Positions 34,582-43,138 are shown, counted from the first letter of the stretch. The stretch is 64,000 nucleotides of DNA from Sphingomonadaceae bacterium (GCA_027533105.1 JAPZTW010000008.1:1-64000); one strand, 5' to 3'. Numbers and translations are program-made. The notes: generated by a model not told the origin, from the letters alone.

Positions 34582-36615
34582 CTACATGGAAATCCGGAAA
34601 CCGGCCCATAGGGTGCGCGGCGCACCCAGGTCGATCGATCCGGCCTGATTGCGGGTGATCACCTGCGCATCGGTCAGGTTCTCGGCCCGCAGCACCAGCG
34701 CGAGCCGCTGCCCTAGCGGCACTTCGGCCACGGCATCCAGCGAGGTGGCGGCCGCCAGCCGGTCGGTCTGAAGATCGTCTTCCCACTGCGCGCCAGTATG
34801 CTTCACGCTGAGCGCCAGCAGCGCGCGTTCGGCCGGACGCCAGGCCAAAGTGGCAAAGGCGCTCAGCCGGGGCACCTGCGCCGGGCGCTTGCCATCGAGC
34901 GCGGCCGAAGCCCCGCTGGCCTGCACCCGCGCCGACAGCCACGACAGCGCCGCATCGAAACTGACGTCACCCGCCTTGACCGCCAGCGCCGCCTCCACCC
35001 CGCGCGAGCGCACGGCATCGACATTGCGCCGTTCGCGCAGGTTCGGGCCAATCGTGACATTGGCGATCGCCCCCTTCACCCGGTTGTCAAAGGCGGTGAG
35101 GCGCAGGGTAACGGCATCGAGCGGCGACCAGTCCAGCCCGCCCTCGAAGCCTTCAAGCCGCTCGTTTTCGAGCGCAGCATTCGCGCGGGTGGTGACGGGG
35201 AAAACCGTGAAGGGGCGGTAGAGCTCGTTAAGCGTCGGCTGGCGCAGCCCGCTATAGGCCGCCGCGCGCAGCGCCAGCCCCGGCGCGGCCTGCACCCTGA
35301 TCCCCCCGCGCAGGCTTTCCTGCCAGCCAGATCGGGCTGTGAAGGTGAGGTTGCTGGTGACAGTCCCGGCGCCGTTCGCCTCGCGGAAAGACCCCTGGGC
35401 CACTTCCCAGCGATCGGCGCGCGCAGCCAGGGTCAGCAGCAGCGGGCCTGCGCGCCAGTCATGTTCGGCATAGAGCCCCAGGTCACTGTTGACCCCGCCC
35501 GCCTTGCGCCGCGCGGTGACCAGGCCGGTGACGGCGCTATAGGCCTCTTCCTGCATTTCCCCGCTTTGGCGGCGCCAGTCGATCCCCAGCCGCAGGGCAT
35601 GGGCTGCGCCCAGTGGGGGGCGCAGTTCGAACTTGGCTCCAAGGCCGGTGGCCGGGGTGCGGCGCTGGTCCAGCGTCTTGCGGAAACTGGTGGCGGAAAT
35701 GACCACGTTGGAAAAGTCGCGCGCCTGGACATAGCCCAGCGCCTCGAACTGCCAGGCCCCCCGCCCGACCAGCCGCAGCGAGGCGTCCTGTCCGCTGGCC
35801 CCGCTATCCGCCCCGGCAAAGCGCAGCGTGCGGTTATCGTCGAACAGGCTGGCGCGGGCCTGCAATTCCAGCTCCGGCCCCAGCGGGGCGACGGCGCGGA
35901 CCGCGATCGACCAGCTATCGAACCGCGCCCGGACCGAGGCGGGCACACGTTGAGGCTCCGGCGTGGTCCAGAAGCCCTGCCCCCGGTCCCACCGGCCTGA
36001 CAGCACAGCAAAGCCCGAACCGAGGCGCGGCGCGAGGCTGGCCGAAAGCTCGCTCTCTCCCCGGTCGTTGACCAGCGCGGCGGCAGAAAACAGCCCAAGC
36101 GCATCCGGCCCGGCACTGGCGAGATCGATCGTTCCGGCCACTGCTCCGGCCGCAAAGGCCCCGGCCCCGCCGCCGCGCAGCACGCGCACCGAATCGAACC
36201 GCTCGGGCGGCAGGGCCGACAGCGGGACATATCCGAAAAAGGGATCGACCAGCGGAACGCCGTCAAGCAGCACCAGCGTGCGGCTGGAGGCATTGCCGCC
36301 CAGCCCGCGCAGGGTGATCCCCTGGGCAGAAGGGTTGGCCGAACGACTGTCTGACCGGCGGAACTGCTGCACGCCGGGGGCGCGGGCCAGCAGATCCTCG
36401 ATCCGCCCCGAAGCCAGGCTCCGTGCATCCTCGCGGGTCAGCTCATCCCCGGCAAAGGCCCGCTGGCCTTCGGGCGCATCAAGCGCACGGCCAGTGACGA
36501 TAATCGCCTCAGGCAAGTCTGCTGATTGGGTGGCGGAGGCCAGCGCGGGCTGCGCTGCCGTGGCAGCAAGCAGAGCCAGTGCTGAAAGGTGGTGCCGCTT
36601 ACGTGACTCGAACAC
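34582..36615 (-). CDS. TonB-dependent receptor (BtuB-like), frame begins inside tRNA-Thr
   Basis: Outer-membrane receptor of 677 codons counted from GTG 36615. A signal-peptide-like segment (residues 6-27, KRHHLSALALLAATAAQPALA), the plug with EAIIVTGR, IEDLLARAPGVQQF, LRGLGGNASSRTLVLLDG and RVLRGGGAGAFAAGAVAGTIDL, and a barrel ending in RTLWAGFRISM. The only normal start codon before the signal peptide is the GTG at 36613-36615, which is in the T-arm of tRNA-Thr; TGA stops the frame four codons earlier. The basic residues of the signal peptide come from tRNA sequence. Mature tRNA processing would remove that start. The gene may be a 5'-truncated or fused gene, or use a non-standard start. 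Substrate unknown. Confidence 0.75.
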   Translation of the reverse strand: MFESRKRHHLSALALLAATAAQPALASATQSADLPEAIIVTGRALDAPEGQRAFAGDELTREDARSLASGRIEDLLARAPGVQQFRRSDSRSANPSAQGITLRGLGGNASSRTLVLLDGVPLVDPFFGYVPLSALPPERFDSVRVLRGGGAGAFAAGAVAGTIDLASAGPDALGLFSAAALVNDRGESELSASLAPRLGSGFAVLSGRWDRGQGFWTTPEPQRVPASVRARFDSWSIAVRAVAPLGPELELQARASLFDDNRTLRFAGADSGASGQDASLRLVGRGAWQFEALGYVQARDFSNVVISATSFRKTLDQRRTPATGLGAKFELRPPLGAAHALRLGIDWRRQSGEMQEEAYSAVTGLVTARRKAGGVNSDLGLYAEHDWRAGPLLLTLAARADRWEVAQGSFREANGAGTVTSNLTFTARSGWQESLRGGIRVQAAPGLALRAAAYSGLRQPTLNELYRPFTVFPVTTRANAALENERLEGFEGGLDWSPLDAVTLRLTAFDNRVKGAIANVTIGPNLRERRNVDAVRSRGVEAALAVKAGDVSFDAALSWLSARVQASGASAALDGKRPAQVPRLSAFATLAWRPAERALLALSVKHTGAQWEDDLQTDRLAAATSLDAVAEVPLGQRLALVLRAENLTDAQVITRNQAGSIDLGAPRTLWAGFRISM

Positions 36616-36665
36616 GTGACCCCATCATTACGAATGATGTGCTCTACCGACTGAGCTAAAGCGGC
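36590..36665 (-). tRNA. tRNA-Thr (anticodon CGT)
   Basis: Cloverleaf on the minus strand: acceptor GCCGCTT paired with AAGCGGC, D-stem GCTC/GAGC, anticodon stem CATCA/TGATG with loop TTCGTAA (anticodon CGT, reads ACG), T-stem ACGTG/CACGT with loop TTCGAGT, discriminator A, and an encoded CCA at 36590-36592. It follows tRNA-Cys by 16 bp on the same strand. Confidence 0.95.
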
Positions 36666-36681
36666 CCATCAAATGGTTTGG

Positions 36682-36755
36682 TGGAGGCCCGAGCCGGAAT
36701 CGAACCGGCGTAAACGGATTTGCAGTCCGGTGCGTAACCACTCCGCCATCGGGCC
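36682..36755 (-). tRNA. tRNA-Cys (anticodon GCA)
   Basis: Minus-strand cloverleaf: acceptor GGCCCGA/TCGGGCC, anticodon loop CTGCAAA with anticodon GCA, T-arm GCCGG-TTCGATT-CCGGC, discriminator T, encoded CCA at 36682-36684. Placed between the RNB nuclease gene and tRNA-Thr, all on the same strand. Confidence 0.95.
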
Positions 36756-36824
36756 ATCCATCCCCCTTGGCGAACCGCAGGGGAAGCGCGCCACTAGCGC
36801 GGGGGGCGGCGCTGTGCAACCGAT

Positions 36825-38210
36825 TCATCCAATCCGGGCAAAGCGCAGCAGGCGACGAGCCGGGTCGGCTGCCTCCAGCCGCACCCGGATCCGGTCGCCG
36901 GGCACCACGCCATCGGTGGGGGTGCGGGCAACAACCGGAGCCGCACAGAGCTGGATGCGGGCACCGGCTTCGCCAAGATCGGTTACCACGGCTTCGAACA
37001 CCTCGCCCTCGCGCCCGGCCAGCAGGGCCACTTCGGCCAGATCGACCACGGCGCGTTCGACCTGCCCGGCCCGCGCCTCGGCACGCTGCATCGTCGCGGG
37101 CAGCCGCGCGAAGGCCGCGCTGATCTGTTCGGGCACGGGGCGACCATTGGCCAGGGCCAAGGCGGCTTCGATCACATAACGGTCGGCCAGCCGCCGCAAG
37201 GGCGCCGTGGCATGGGCATAGGGCGCGGCAATGGCGGCGTGCCAAGGCAACTGCTCTGCCGCATAGGGGGCATAGCTGGCCCCCTGCCCGGCCCGCCGCA
37301 CGGCCAGCATGAAGGCCCCGTGGCGCGGATCGCGCGGATCGAGCTGACGTTCGAACTGGGCCAGCGTGGCCTGGTCCGGCCAGACCAGCCCAAAGGCCCG
37401 CGCGGTCTGTCGCAGACGTGCCTCGGCCCAGGCATCGGGACCGGCCATCACCCGGAACAGGCCGGTGCGATGAGCCAGCAGAAGATCCGCCACGGCCAGG
37501 TTGCAGGCCAGCGAGAGCGCGGCGTTATGCGTCTCGCTGGGCAGCAGCGGCCGCAGCCGCAGTTCGAAGCGGCCCAGCGCATCGCGGTCCACTTCCTGTT
37601 CGGGCGGATCGACCCGTGCCGCCGCGCGGCGCAGTTCGGCTGCACCGATCCGGGCCGCAACCTCGGCAAAGCCGGGCGGCAAATCCGCCTCCCGCACCGT
37701 TTCGTAAGCCAGCTTGGCCCGGCTGCGGATCACCGCGCGGGTCACGCCGTCCAGGGCCGCCACGCCATCGGGGCGCACACGGACCGTGAAGACCACCGCC
37801 GGCCGCGGGCCATCCGGCAGCAGGCTGGCGGCGCCCTCGGCGAGCGCCGGGGGATAGAGCCCCGCCTTGCCATCGGGAAGATAGGTCGTCACCCCGCGCG
37901 CCCAGGCTTCCCGGTCCAGCGGATCATCGTGGGTCACGAACCAGCCGACATCGGCAATGGCATAGTGAAGCAGCCAGTCAGCCCCGGCCGCCTCGATCGC
38001 GAAGGCCTGGTCAAGATCGGTCGAACCGGCCGGGTCTAGCGTTACAAAGGCCCGGTCCAGCCAGTCGGCATGTTCGCTGGGTTGCCGCCCCGCCGCTACT
38101 TCGGCCGCGGCCAGCACGGCCGGCGGGAAGCTGTCCGGGACCTGGAACTGCTGCCGCAATTGCGCCAGCCCATCGGCCAGCAGGCATTGCGGATCACGCA
38201 GCATCTTCAT
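36825..38210 (-). CDS. RNB-domain ribonuclease (RNase II/R family)
   Basis: Exoribonuclease of 461 residues, shorter than RNase R and lacking its cold-shock and S1 extensions. The RNB core is clear: FVTLDPAGSTDLDQAF and LLHYAIADVGWFV with the metal-binding aspartates, PDGKAGLYPPALAEG, and the late YAHATAPLRRLADRYV. A degenerate OB-like C-terminus (about 400-461) remains. Its place just upstream of two tRNAs on the same strand is notable, but co-transcription is not shown. It would act in the cytoplasm, degrading RNA 3' to 5'. Confidence 0.85.
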   Translation of the reverse strand: MKMLRDPQCLLADGLAQLRQQFQVPDSFPPAVLAAAEVAAGRQPSEHADWLDRAFVTLDPAGSTDLDQAFAIEAAGADWLLHYAIADVGWFVTHDDPLDREAWARGVTTYLPDGKAGLYPPALAEGAASLLPDGPRPAVVFTVRVRPDGVAALDGVTRAVIRSRAKLAYETVREADLPPGFAEVAARIGAAELRRAAARVDPPEQEVDRDALGRFELRLRPLLPSETHNAALSLACNLAVADLLLAHRTGLFRVMAGPDAWAEARLRQTARAFGLVWPDQATLAQFERQLDPRDPRHGAFMLAVRRAGQGASYAPYAAEQLPWHAAIAAPYAHATAPLRRLADRYVIEAALALANGRPVPEQISAAFARLPATMQRAEARAGQVERAVVDLAEVALLAGREGEVFEAVVTDLGEAGARIQLCAAPVVARTPTDGVVPGDRIRVRLEAADPARRLLRFARIG

Positions 38211-38231
38211 CGCCGGTCACACCCGACCGGC

Positions 38232-39044
38232 TCAGGGATCGACGTATTCGGCCTTGCGCTTTTCCATCTGGCTCATCACCGCCTCGATCTGGTTGCGGCT
38301 GCCGATCAGCGCGGTCTGTTCGACGCTTTCAGCCATCAGGATCTCGTCGGTGCTGGCTTCGAGATAGCGGTTGAACAGCCGCTTGGCCGCGCGCTGGGCA
38401 TGGGGGTTGCGATTGGCGATGTCGGCCGCGATCGCGGTGGCGCGGGCCACCGGATTGGGATCGACGATCGTCGCAAAGCCATATTCGCCTGCCTGTGCGC
38501 CGGTGAACTCGCGGTTGGTATAGGTCAGCTCGCGCAGCACATCGTCACGCACCATGCCCTTCCACAGGGCATAGCCGCCCATGTCGGGGACCAGGCCCCA
38601 CTTCAGTTCCATCACCGCCATCCGGGCCGTGGGATCGACCACGCGGATATCGGCACCGCTGGCAATCTGCAGCCCGCCGCCAAAGCACACGCCGTGGACC
38701 GCCGCGATCACCGGCACCGGCAGCTTACGCCATTGCATCGCCACCTGCTGAGCGCGGTTGGCATTGCCGTGAGTGCGGTCGATCAGCGGCACCGCCTCGT
38801 GCCGGTTGGTATTGGCCATGCTGCCCAGGTCCAGCCCGGCGCAGAAACTGCGGCCTTCGCCCGCCAGCACCACGGCGCGCAGGCCCGGCATCGAATGCAG
38901 CACTTCACCCGCCTCGATCAGGGTATCGAACATCGCCGGATCGAGCGCGTTCATCTTGTCGGCACGGATCATCCGCACCTGGGCCACGCCATCGTCCTGC
39001 ATGGTGATGGCAACGCGTTCGTTGGGCTTCAGTTCGTGCCGCAT
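38232..39044 (-). CDS. enoyl-CoA hydratase/isomerase (crotonase family)
   Basis: Crotonase of 270 residues that would hydrate 2-enoyl-CoA or carry out a related reaction. The CoA-binding and oxyanion segments are RADKMNALD, FCAGLDLGSM and AVHGVCFGGGLQIASGADIR; the catalytic Glu position falls in AVMELKWGLVPDMGG. The insert NTNRHEAVPLIDRTHGNANR before the second oxyanion strand marks the crotonase branch often called 'enoyl-CoA hydratase family, DUF' in proteobacteria; the reaction is uncertain. The ATG has GAGGA just upstream and overlaps the preceding regulator gene by 16 bp. Confidence 0.85.
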   Translation of the reverse strand: MRHELKPNERVAITMQDDGVAQVRMIRADKMNALDPAMFDTLIEAGEVLHSMPGLRAVVLAGEGRSFCAGLDLGSMANTNRHEAVPLIDRTHGNANRAQQVAMQWRKLPVPVIAAVHGVCFGGGLQIASGADIRVVDPTARMAVMELKWGLVPDMGGYALWKGMVRDDVLRELTYTNREFTGAQAGEYGFATIVDPNPVARATAIAADIANRNPHAQRAAKRLFNRYLEASTDEILMAESVEQTALIGSRNQIEAVMSQMEKRKAEYVDP

Positions 39045-39781
39045 TGGTCCTCAATCCCTGATTGGTGTTCTCTGGCTTCCTTGCTCAAACGCAGGTGCGC
39101 GTCCAGTCCCAAGTCAGCGGGCAGAGCCAACCCGGACCGCAGCAGTTCCCCGGCCAGGCGATAGGCACCCCCAGGCCAGGTCTGGATCAGCCCGTCCAGC
39201 CCGGCGATCCGCAGCTTGGCGCGCAAGCGGCTGACATGAACGGCCAGGCTGTTGGTTTCCGGCCGGAAAGCCAGCCGCCAGACATCGCCGCGCAGCTGGC
39301 TGGCCGCCACGGCCCGCCCCGGATCGTCAGCCAGTCGCCACAGCAGCAGGAACTCGCGCGGGTGCAGCCCCACCGCCCGCCCGGACACAAAGGCCTCGCG
39401 TTGCAACAGGTCGAGCTGTAGCGGGCCGATCTGGCGCTGGCGGGGCAAGGTTCGCAGGCCGGCCGCAATCCGCATTGCCCGCGATTCGACTTCCTCCAGC
39501 TGGGGCGGGCCGGGCACGGCATCGCCGAAACCAAGCCGCAGCAAGCGTGCCCGCTCGCCCGCATCGTCAACGCCGATGGCCAGCACCCGGCGGCGATGGC
39601 GCGGGCTGGCGCCGAGCAGCATCACCCAGTCGGCCACGGCGGCGCGATGCGGCATGGCCAGCAGCGGCGGCGCTTCGCCCGGGGGCGGATCGCTGCGCGG
39701 ATCGAGCATGGTCCAGCCTAGCTGCCTGAGGTCACAGCCGTCCGGCACGGGCACTGGCGCAAACCACTGGAACCGCCGCAA
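39029..39781 (-). CDS. OmpR-type winged-helix regulator with degenerate receiver-like N-terminus
   Basis: DNA-binding protein of 250 residues. The C-terminal half is a Trans_reg_C winged helix (about 118-212: LQLDLLQREAFVSGRAVGL, HPREFLLLWRLADDPG, LAVHVSRLRAKLR, WPGGAYRLAG). The N-terminal half (about 55-115) looks like the end of a receiver domain (LLRLGFGDAVPGPPQLEEVESRAMRI) but has no recognisable phospho-Asp or conserved Thr/Lys set. No histidine kinase is adjacent. The TTG at 39781 has GAGAGG upstream; ATG 39709 is an alternative. The 3' end overlaps the enoyl-CoA hydratase gene, which is probably its co-transcribed partner. Confidence 0.75.
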   Translation of the reverse strand: MRRFQWFAPVPVPDGCDLRQLGWTMLDPRSDPPPGEAPPLLAMPHRAAVADWVMLLGASPRHRRRVLAIGVDDAGERARLLRLGFGDAVPGPPQLEEVESRAMRIAAGLRTLPRQRQIGPLQLDLLQREAFVSGRAVGLHPREFLLLWRLADDPGRAVAASQLRGDVWRLAFRPETNSLAVHVSRLRAKLRIAGLDGLIQTWPGGAYRLAGELLRSGLALPADLGLDAHLRLSKEAREHQSGIEDQCGTN

Positions 39782-39889
39782 GGATCGCCTCTCGACACCG
39801 CAGCCACCCCGCCGCCAGCCTTGCCGCTTTGCATCCGCAGCGGCAAGTCGGTGGCGGCAGGGCGACGATGGCCGGTTCGCCCCCGGCGA

Positions 39890-41089
39890 TCAGGCTGCGG
39901 TGGTGTTGACGCCCATGCTGGCCAGATAGCGGCGAATGTTGCGGGCGGCCTGGCGCAGGCGCTGCTCGTTCTCGACCATGGCGATGCGGACAAAGCCCTC
40001 GCCCTCTTCGCCATAGCCGACACCCGGGGCCACGGCCACTTCGGCATGGGTCAGCAACTGCTTGGAAAATTCAAGGCTGCCCATGTCCTTCAGCGCCGGA
40101 GGCAGCGGTGCCCAGGCGAACATCGAGGCCCTGGGGCTGGGAATTTCCCACCCGGCGCGGCCAAAGCTCTCCACCAGCACGTCACGGCGCTTCTGGTAGA
40201 GGTTGCGGTTCATCTCGACGATGTCCTGCGGTCCGTTCAGCGCGGCGCATGCCGCCGCCTGGATCGGGGTGAAGGCTCCATAGTCGAGGTAGCTCTTCAC
40301 CCGCTTGAGCGCCGCGATCAGCCGCGGGTTGCCCACCGCGAAGCCAACGCGCCAGCCCGCCATCGAGAAGGTCTTGGACATCGAGGTAAATTCCACCGCG
40401 ACATCCTTGGCACCGGGCACCTGCAGGATCGACGGGGTCGGGTTCCCATCGAAATAGAGCTCGGAATAGGCGAGGTCCGACAGGATCCAGACCTTGTTTT
40501 CCTTCGCCCAGGCCACCAGCCGCTCGTAGAACGCGAGGTCAACCGTCTCGGCCGTCGGGTTCGAGGGATAGTTGACGATCAGGATCGAGGGGCGCGGCAC
40601 GGTGAAGGCCATCGCCCGCTCCAGCGATTCCCAATAGCGCTCGTCCGGCGTGGTCGGGACCGAACGGATCGTCGCCCCGGCAATGATGAAGCCGAAGGTG
40701 TGAATCGGGTAACTGGGGTTCGGTGCCAGCACCACGTCGCCCGGCGCAGTGATCGCAGTGGCGAGGCTGGCGAGGCCCTCCTTGGACCCCATGGTCATCA
40801 CCACTTCGGTTTCGGGATCGAGTTCCACCCCGAAGCGGCGGCCATAGTAATTGGCCTGGGCCTTGCGCAGGCCAGGGATCCCGGAAGAGGCGGAATAGCC
40901 ATGGGCATCAGGCTTTTGCGCCACTTCACACAGCTTGTCGATCACGTGCTGCGGCGGCGGCAGGTCCGGGTTGCCCATGCCCAGGTCGATGATATCCCTA
41001 CCGGCGGCGCGTGCTGCGGCCCGCATGCCGTTGACTTCGGCGATGACGTAGGGCGGCAGGCGCTTGATGCGGTAGAACTCTTCTTCCAT
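39890..41089 (-). CDS. PLP-dependent class I/II aminotransferase (LL-DAP aminotransferase/AlaC-like)
   Basis: Fold-type I aminotransferase of 399 residues. YSASSGIPGLRKA, the cofactor-phosphate region MGSKEGLASL, the NYPSNPTAE motif, SDLAYSELYFDG and the Schiff-base K239 in SMSKTFSMAGWR are all present, as is the late R in RIAMVENEQR. This set fits the AlaC/DapL-like group, whose members act on alanine, methionine or LL-diaminopimelate; the exact one cannot be told. GAGG lies before the ATG. It is divergent from phaC, with 113 bp between the starts. Confidence 0.88.
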   Translation of the reverse strand: MEEEFYRIKRLPPYVIAEVNGMRAAARAAGRDIIDLGMGNPDLPPPQHVIDKLCEVAQKPDAHGYSASSGIPGLRKAQANYYGRRFGVELDPETEVVMTMGSKEGLASLATAITAPGDVVLAPNPSYPIHTFGFIIAGATIRSVPTTPDERYWESLERAMAFTVPRPSILIVNYPSNPTAETVDLAFYERLVAWAKENKVWILSDLAYSELYFDGNPTPSILQVPGAKDVAVEFTSMSKTFSMAGWRVGFAVGNPRLIAALKRVKSYLDYGAFTPIQAAACAALNGPQDIVEMNRNLYQKRRDVLVESFGRAGWEIPSPRASMFAWAPLPPALKDMGSLEFSKQLLTHAEVAVAPGVGYGEEGEGFVRIAMVENEQRLRQAARNIRRYLASMGVNTTAA

Positions 41090-41202
41090 GACCTCGGCTT
41101 CATAAATGCGGCGGAATTGTCGCGTATTCGTCTGTAAGACGCTTAAGCCGCGCTGGCAAATCGGTTAGGGTGACCGCGCCAGCCGCTGAATCGGGACCGA
41201 CC

Positions 41203-43047
41203 ATGCGCGACGATGACCTGACCAAGACCTTCGACGCCATGTTTGCCGAGCCGCTCAAGCTGTGGGAGCAGCTGGTCCCGGCCGGCGTCAAAGGCGGCGA
41301 ACTGGGCGAATGGGCGGCCGCACTGCAGACCATGCAGGGGCTGTGGCTCGATTTCGCCAAGGATCAGGCGGACAGCTTCGCCAACAAGGCGCCGGCCATG
41401 CTGGCCGATCCCGGCAACTGGCTGGGGGTCTATGAAGGCTGGGTCCGCGCCCTGCCGCTCACCCGCCCCGAAGTGCAGCAGAAGCTGTGGGCCGATGGCC
41501 TGGCGCTGTGGCAGACGGTGCTGGGGCAATACGGCATCGACGGAAAACCGACCGGCGAAAGCCCGGATCTGCCCCGCGCGGACCGCCGCTTTGCCGATCC
41601 GAAGTGGCGCGAACAGCCGTTCTTCGCGCTGGTCCACCAGACCTACCTGATGGTCGCCGAACAGGTGCTGGCCCTGGCCGACAGCGTCGAAGGGGTGGAA
41701 GAACACCAGCGCGAGCAGCTGCGTTTCGCCGCACGCACCCTGGTCGAGGCGCTGAGCCCGGCGCATTTTCCGGTCACCAATCCGCTGGTGCTGGAACGCG
41801 CGATTGCCACCAAGGGACAGAGCCTTGCCAAGGGGCTGGAGCACTTGCTGGCAGACCTGAAGAAGGGCCAGCTGACCCATGTCGATCCGCAGGCCTTCCG
41901 GCTGGGGGAGAACCTGGCAACCACGCCGGGCAAGGTGGTTTACCAGACCCCGCTGTTCCAGCTGATCCAGTACAGCCCGACCACCGACAAGGTGCTCGAA
42001 ACACCGCTGGTGATCTTCCCGCCGTGGATCAACCGGTTCTATATCCTCGACCTGACCCCCCAGAAAAGCTTCATCCGCTGGGCAGCGGAACAGGGCGTCA
42101 CGGTATTCGTCGTGTCCTGGAAAAGCGCCGACGAAAGCATGAAGGACCTGACCTGGGACGATTACATCCGCGCCCAGATCGAGGCGATCGATACTGTGCG
42201 CGAGCGGCTGGGCGTAAAGTCCGTCCATACGATCGGGTACTGCGTGGCCGGGACTACACTGGCGGCCACCCTGGCCGTGCTGGCCCGGCGGGGCGAGCCG
42301 GACAAGGTCAAGAGCGCGACCTTCTTCACCGCCCAGGTCGATTTCGAGAAGGCGGGCGAGCTCAAGGTCTTCATCGATGACCAGCAGCTGAAGGTGATCG
42401 AGCAGCTGGGCGAGGAGCATGGCTACCTCGACGGGCGCTATATGGCGACCACGTTCAACCTGCTGCGCGGGAACGACCTGATCTGGAACTACGTGGTCAA
42501 GAACTACCTGCTGGGTGACGATTACCCGGCGTTCGACCTGCTCCACTGGAACGGCGATGTCACCAACCTGCCCGCAAAGTGGCACCAAGCGTACCTCAAG
42601 GACCTGTACCGCGATAACAAGCTGGTGATACCGGATGCACTCAGCGCCGATGGCACGCCGATCGACCTGACCCGGGTCGAGACCCCGGCCTATATCCAGG
42701 CCGGGCGCGAGGATCATATTGCCCCGGTCGAAAGCGTGTGGCGGATCATGCACCACCTGCGCGGACCGAAGACATTCCTCCTGGCTGGGTCCGGCCACAT
42801 CGCCGGAGTGGTCAACCCGCCAGCGGCGAAGAAGTACCAGTACTGGACCAACCCGGCCGAGGTCGAGACCCTGGCCGAATTCGTCTCTGGCGCGACCGAA
42901 ACCCCCGGGTCCTGGTGGCCGCACTGGATTGCCTGGCTGCGCGGTCAGGACAGCGCCGAAGTGCCCGCCACGGGCAAGCGCGTCCCCGGCAGCAAGGGCG
43001 ACAGGGTCATCGAGGACGCCCCCGGGACCTATGTGAAATCGCCTTAA
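41203..43047 (+). CDS. phaC: class I poly(R)-hydroxyalkanoic acid synthase
   Basis: Polymerises (R)-3-hydroxyacyl-CoA, mainly 3-hydroxybutyryl-CoA, into carbon-storage granules. Protein of 614 residues with the PhaC N-domain and an alpha/beta-hydrolase core. The lipase-box variant GYCVAGTTLA places the acylated Cys at residue 347; the Asp and His of the triad are in AGREDHIAPV and AGSGHIAGVV. The length matches class I synthases. I chose ATG 41203 (GGGA upstream); a GTG at 41170 would add eleven residues. phaAB are not here, but the phasin gene follows at 43186. Confidence 0.93.
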   Translation: MRDDDLTKTFDAMFAEPLKLWEQLVPAGVKGGELGEWAAALQTMQGLWLDFAKDQADSFANKAPAMLADPGNWLGVYEGWVRALPLTRPEVQQKLWADGLALWQTVLGQYGIDGKPTGESPDLPRADRRFADPKWREQPFFALVHQTYLMVAEQVLALADSVEGVEEHQREQLRFAARTLVEALSPAHFPVTNPLVLERAIATKGQSLAKGLEHLLADLKKGQLTHVDPQAFRLGENLATTPGKVVYQTPLFQLIQYSPTTDKVLETPLVIFPPWINRFYILDLTPQKSFIRWAAEQGVTVFVVSWKSADESMKDLTWDDYIRAQIEAIDTVRERLGVKSVHTIGYCVAGTTLAATLAVLARRGEPDKVKSATFFTAQVDFEKAGELKVFIDDQQLKVIEQLGEEHGYLDGRYMATTFNLLRGNDLIWNYVVKNYLLGDDYPAFDLLHWNGDVTNLPAKWHQAYLKDLYRDNKLVIPDALSADGTPIDLTRVETPAYIQAGREDHIAPVESVWRIMHHLRGPKTFLLAGSGHIAGVVNPPAAKKYQYWTNPAEVETLAEFVSGATETPGSWWPHWIAWLRGQDSAEVPATGKRVPGSKGDRVIEDAPGTYVKSP

Positions 43048-43070
43048 ATATTTGATTTAAAGTCTTTCTT
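43024..43070 (+). terminator. possible weak terminator after phaC
   Basis: CTTAAAT-att-tg-ATTTAAAG (about 43043-43062) pairs imperfectly and is followed by the T-rich stretch TCTTTCTTTCC. It is weak compared with the hairpin downstream of phasin; the AT-richness stands out from the surrounding GC-rich genes. Confidence 0.3.
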
Positions 43071-43071
43071 T

Positions 43072-43099
43072 CCATTTTTGCTGCACCGCACAAAAATGG
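43072..43099. promoter_or_regulatory. palindrome with TGC-N3-GCA core upstream of the phasin promoter
   Basis: CCATTTTTG (43072-43080) and CAAAAATGG (43091-43099) are perfect inverted arms around the 10-base centre CTGCACCGCA. The centre holds TGCACCGCA, a TGC-N3-GCA site of the kind reported for the PHA regulator PhaR in other alphaproteobacteria. It lies just upstream of the likely -35 element. Role is inferred. Confidence 0.5.
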
Positions 43100-43100
43100 G

Positions 43101-43138
43101 TTGACTTCGCGGGTGCAATATCTATTTTGTGCACTGCA
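43101..43138 (+). promoter_or_regulatory. likely phasin promoter with downstream TGC-N3-GCA operator
   Basis: TTGACT (43101-43106), a 16-base spacer and TATTTT (43123-43128) give a good sigma-70-like promoter. TGCACTGCA at 43130-43138 falls where transcription would start, so a bound repressor such as PhaR would block it. PhaR proteins bind TGC-rich sites and PHA granules; whether a PhaR is present lies outside this window. Confidence 0.5.

Noticed and set aside
34582..36620. Cobalamin riboswitch ahead of the BtuB-like receptor
   Set aside because: The sequence upstream of the receptor is fully occupied by two tRNAs and the RNB gene; no B12-box-like sequence is present.
43043..43060. TTAA-N9-TTAA resembling a CtrA site upstream of the phasin gene
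   Set aside because: The CtrA consensus needs a 7-base spacer; here it is 9, and the sequence is better explained as part of an AT-rich 3' end after phaC.
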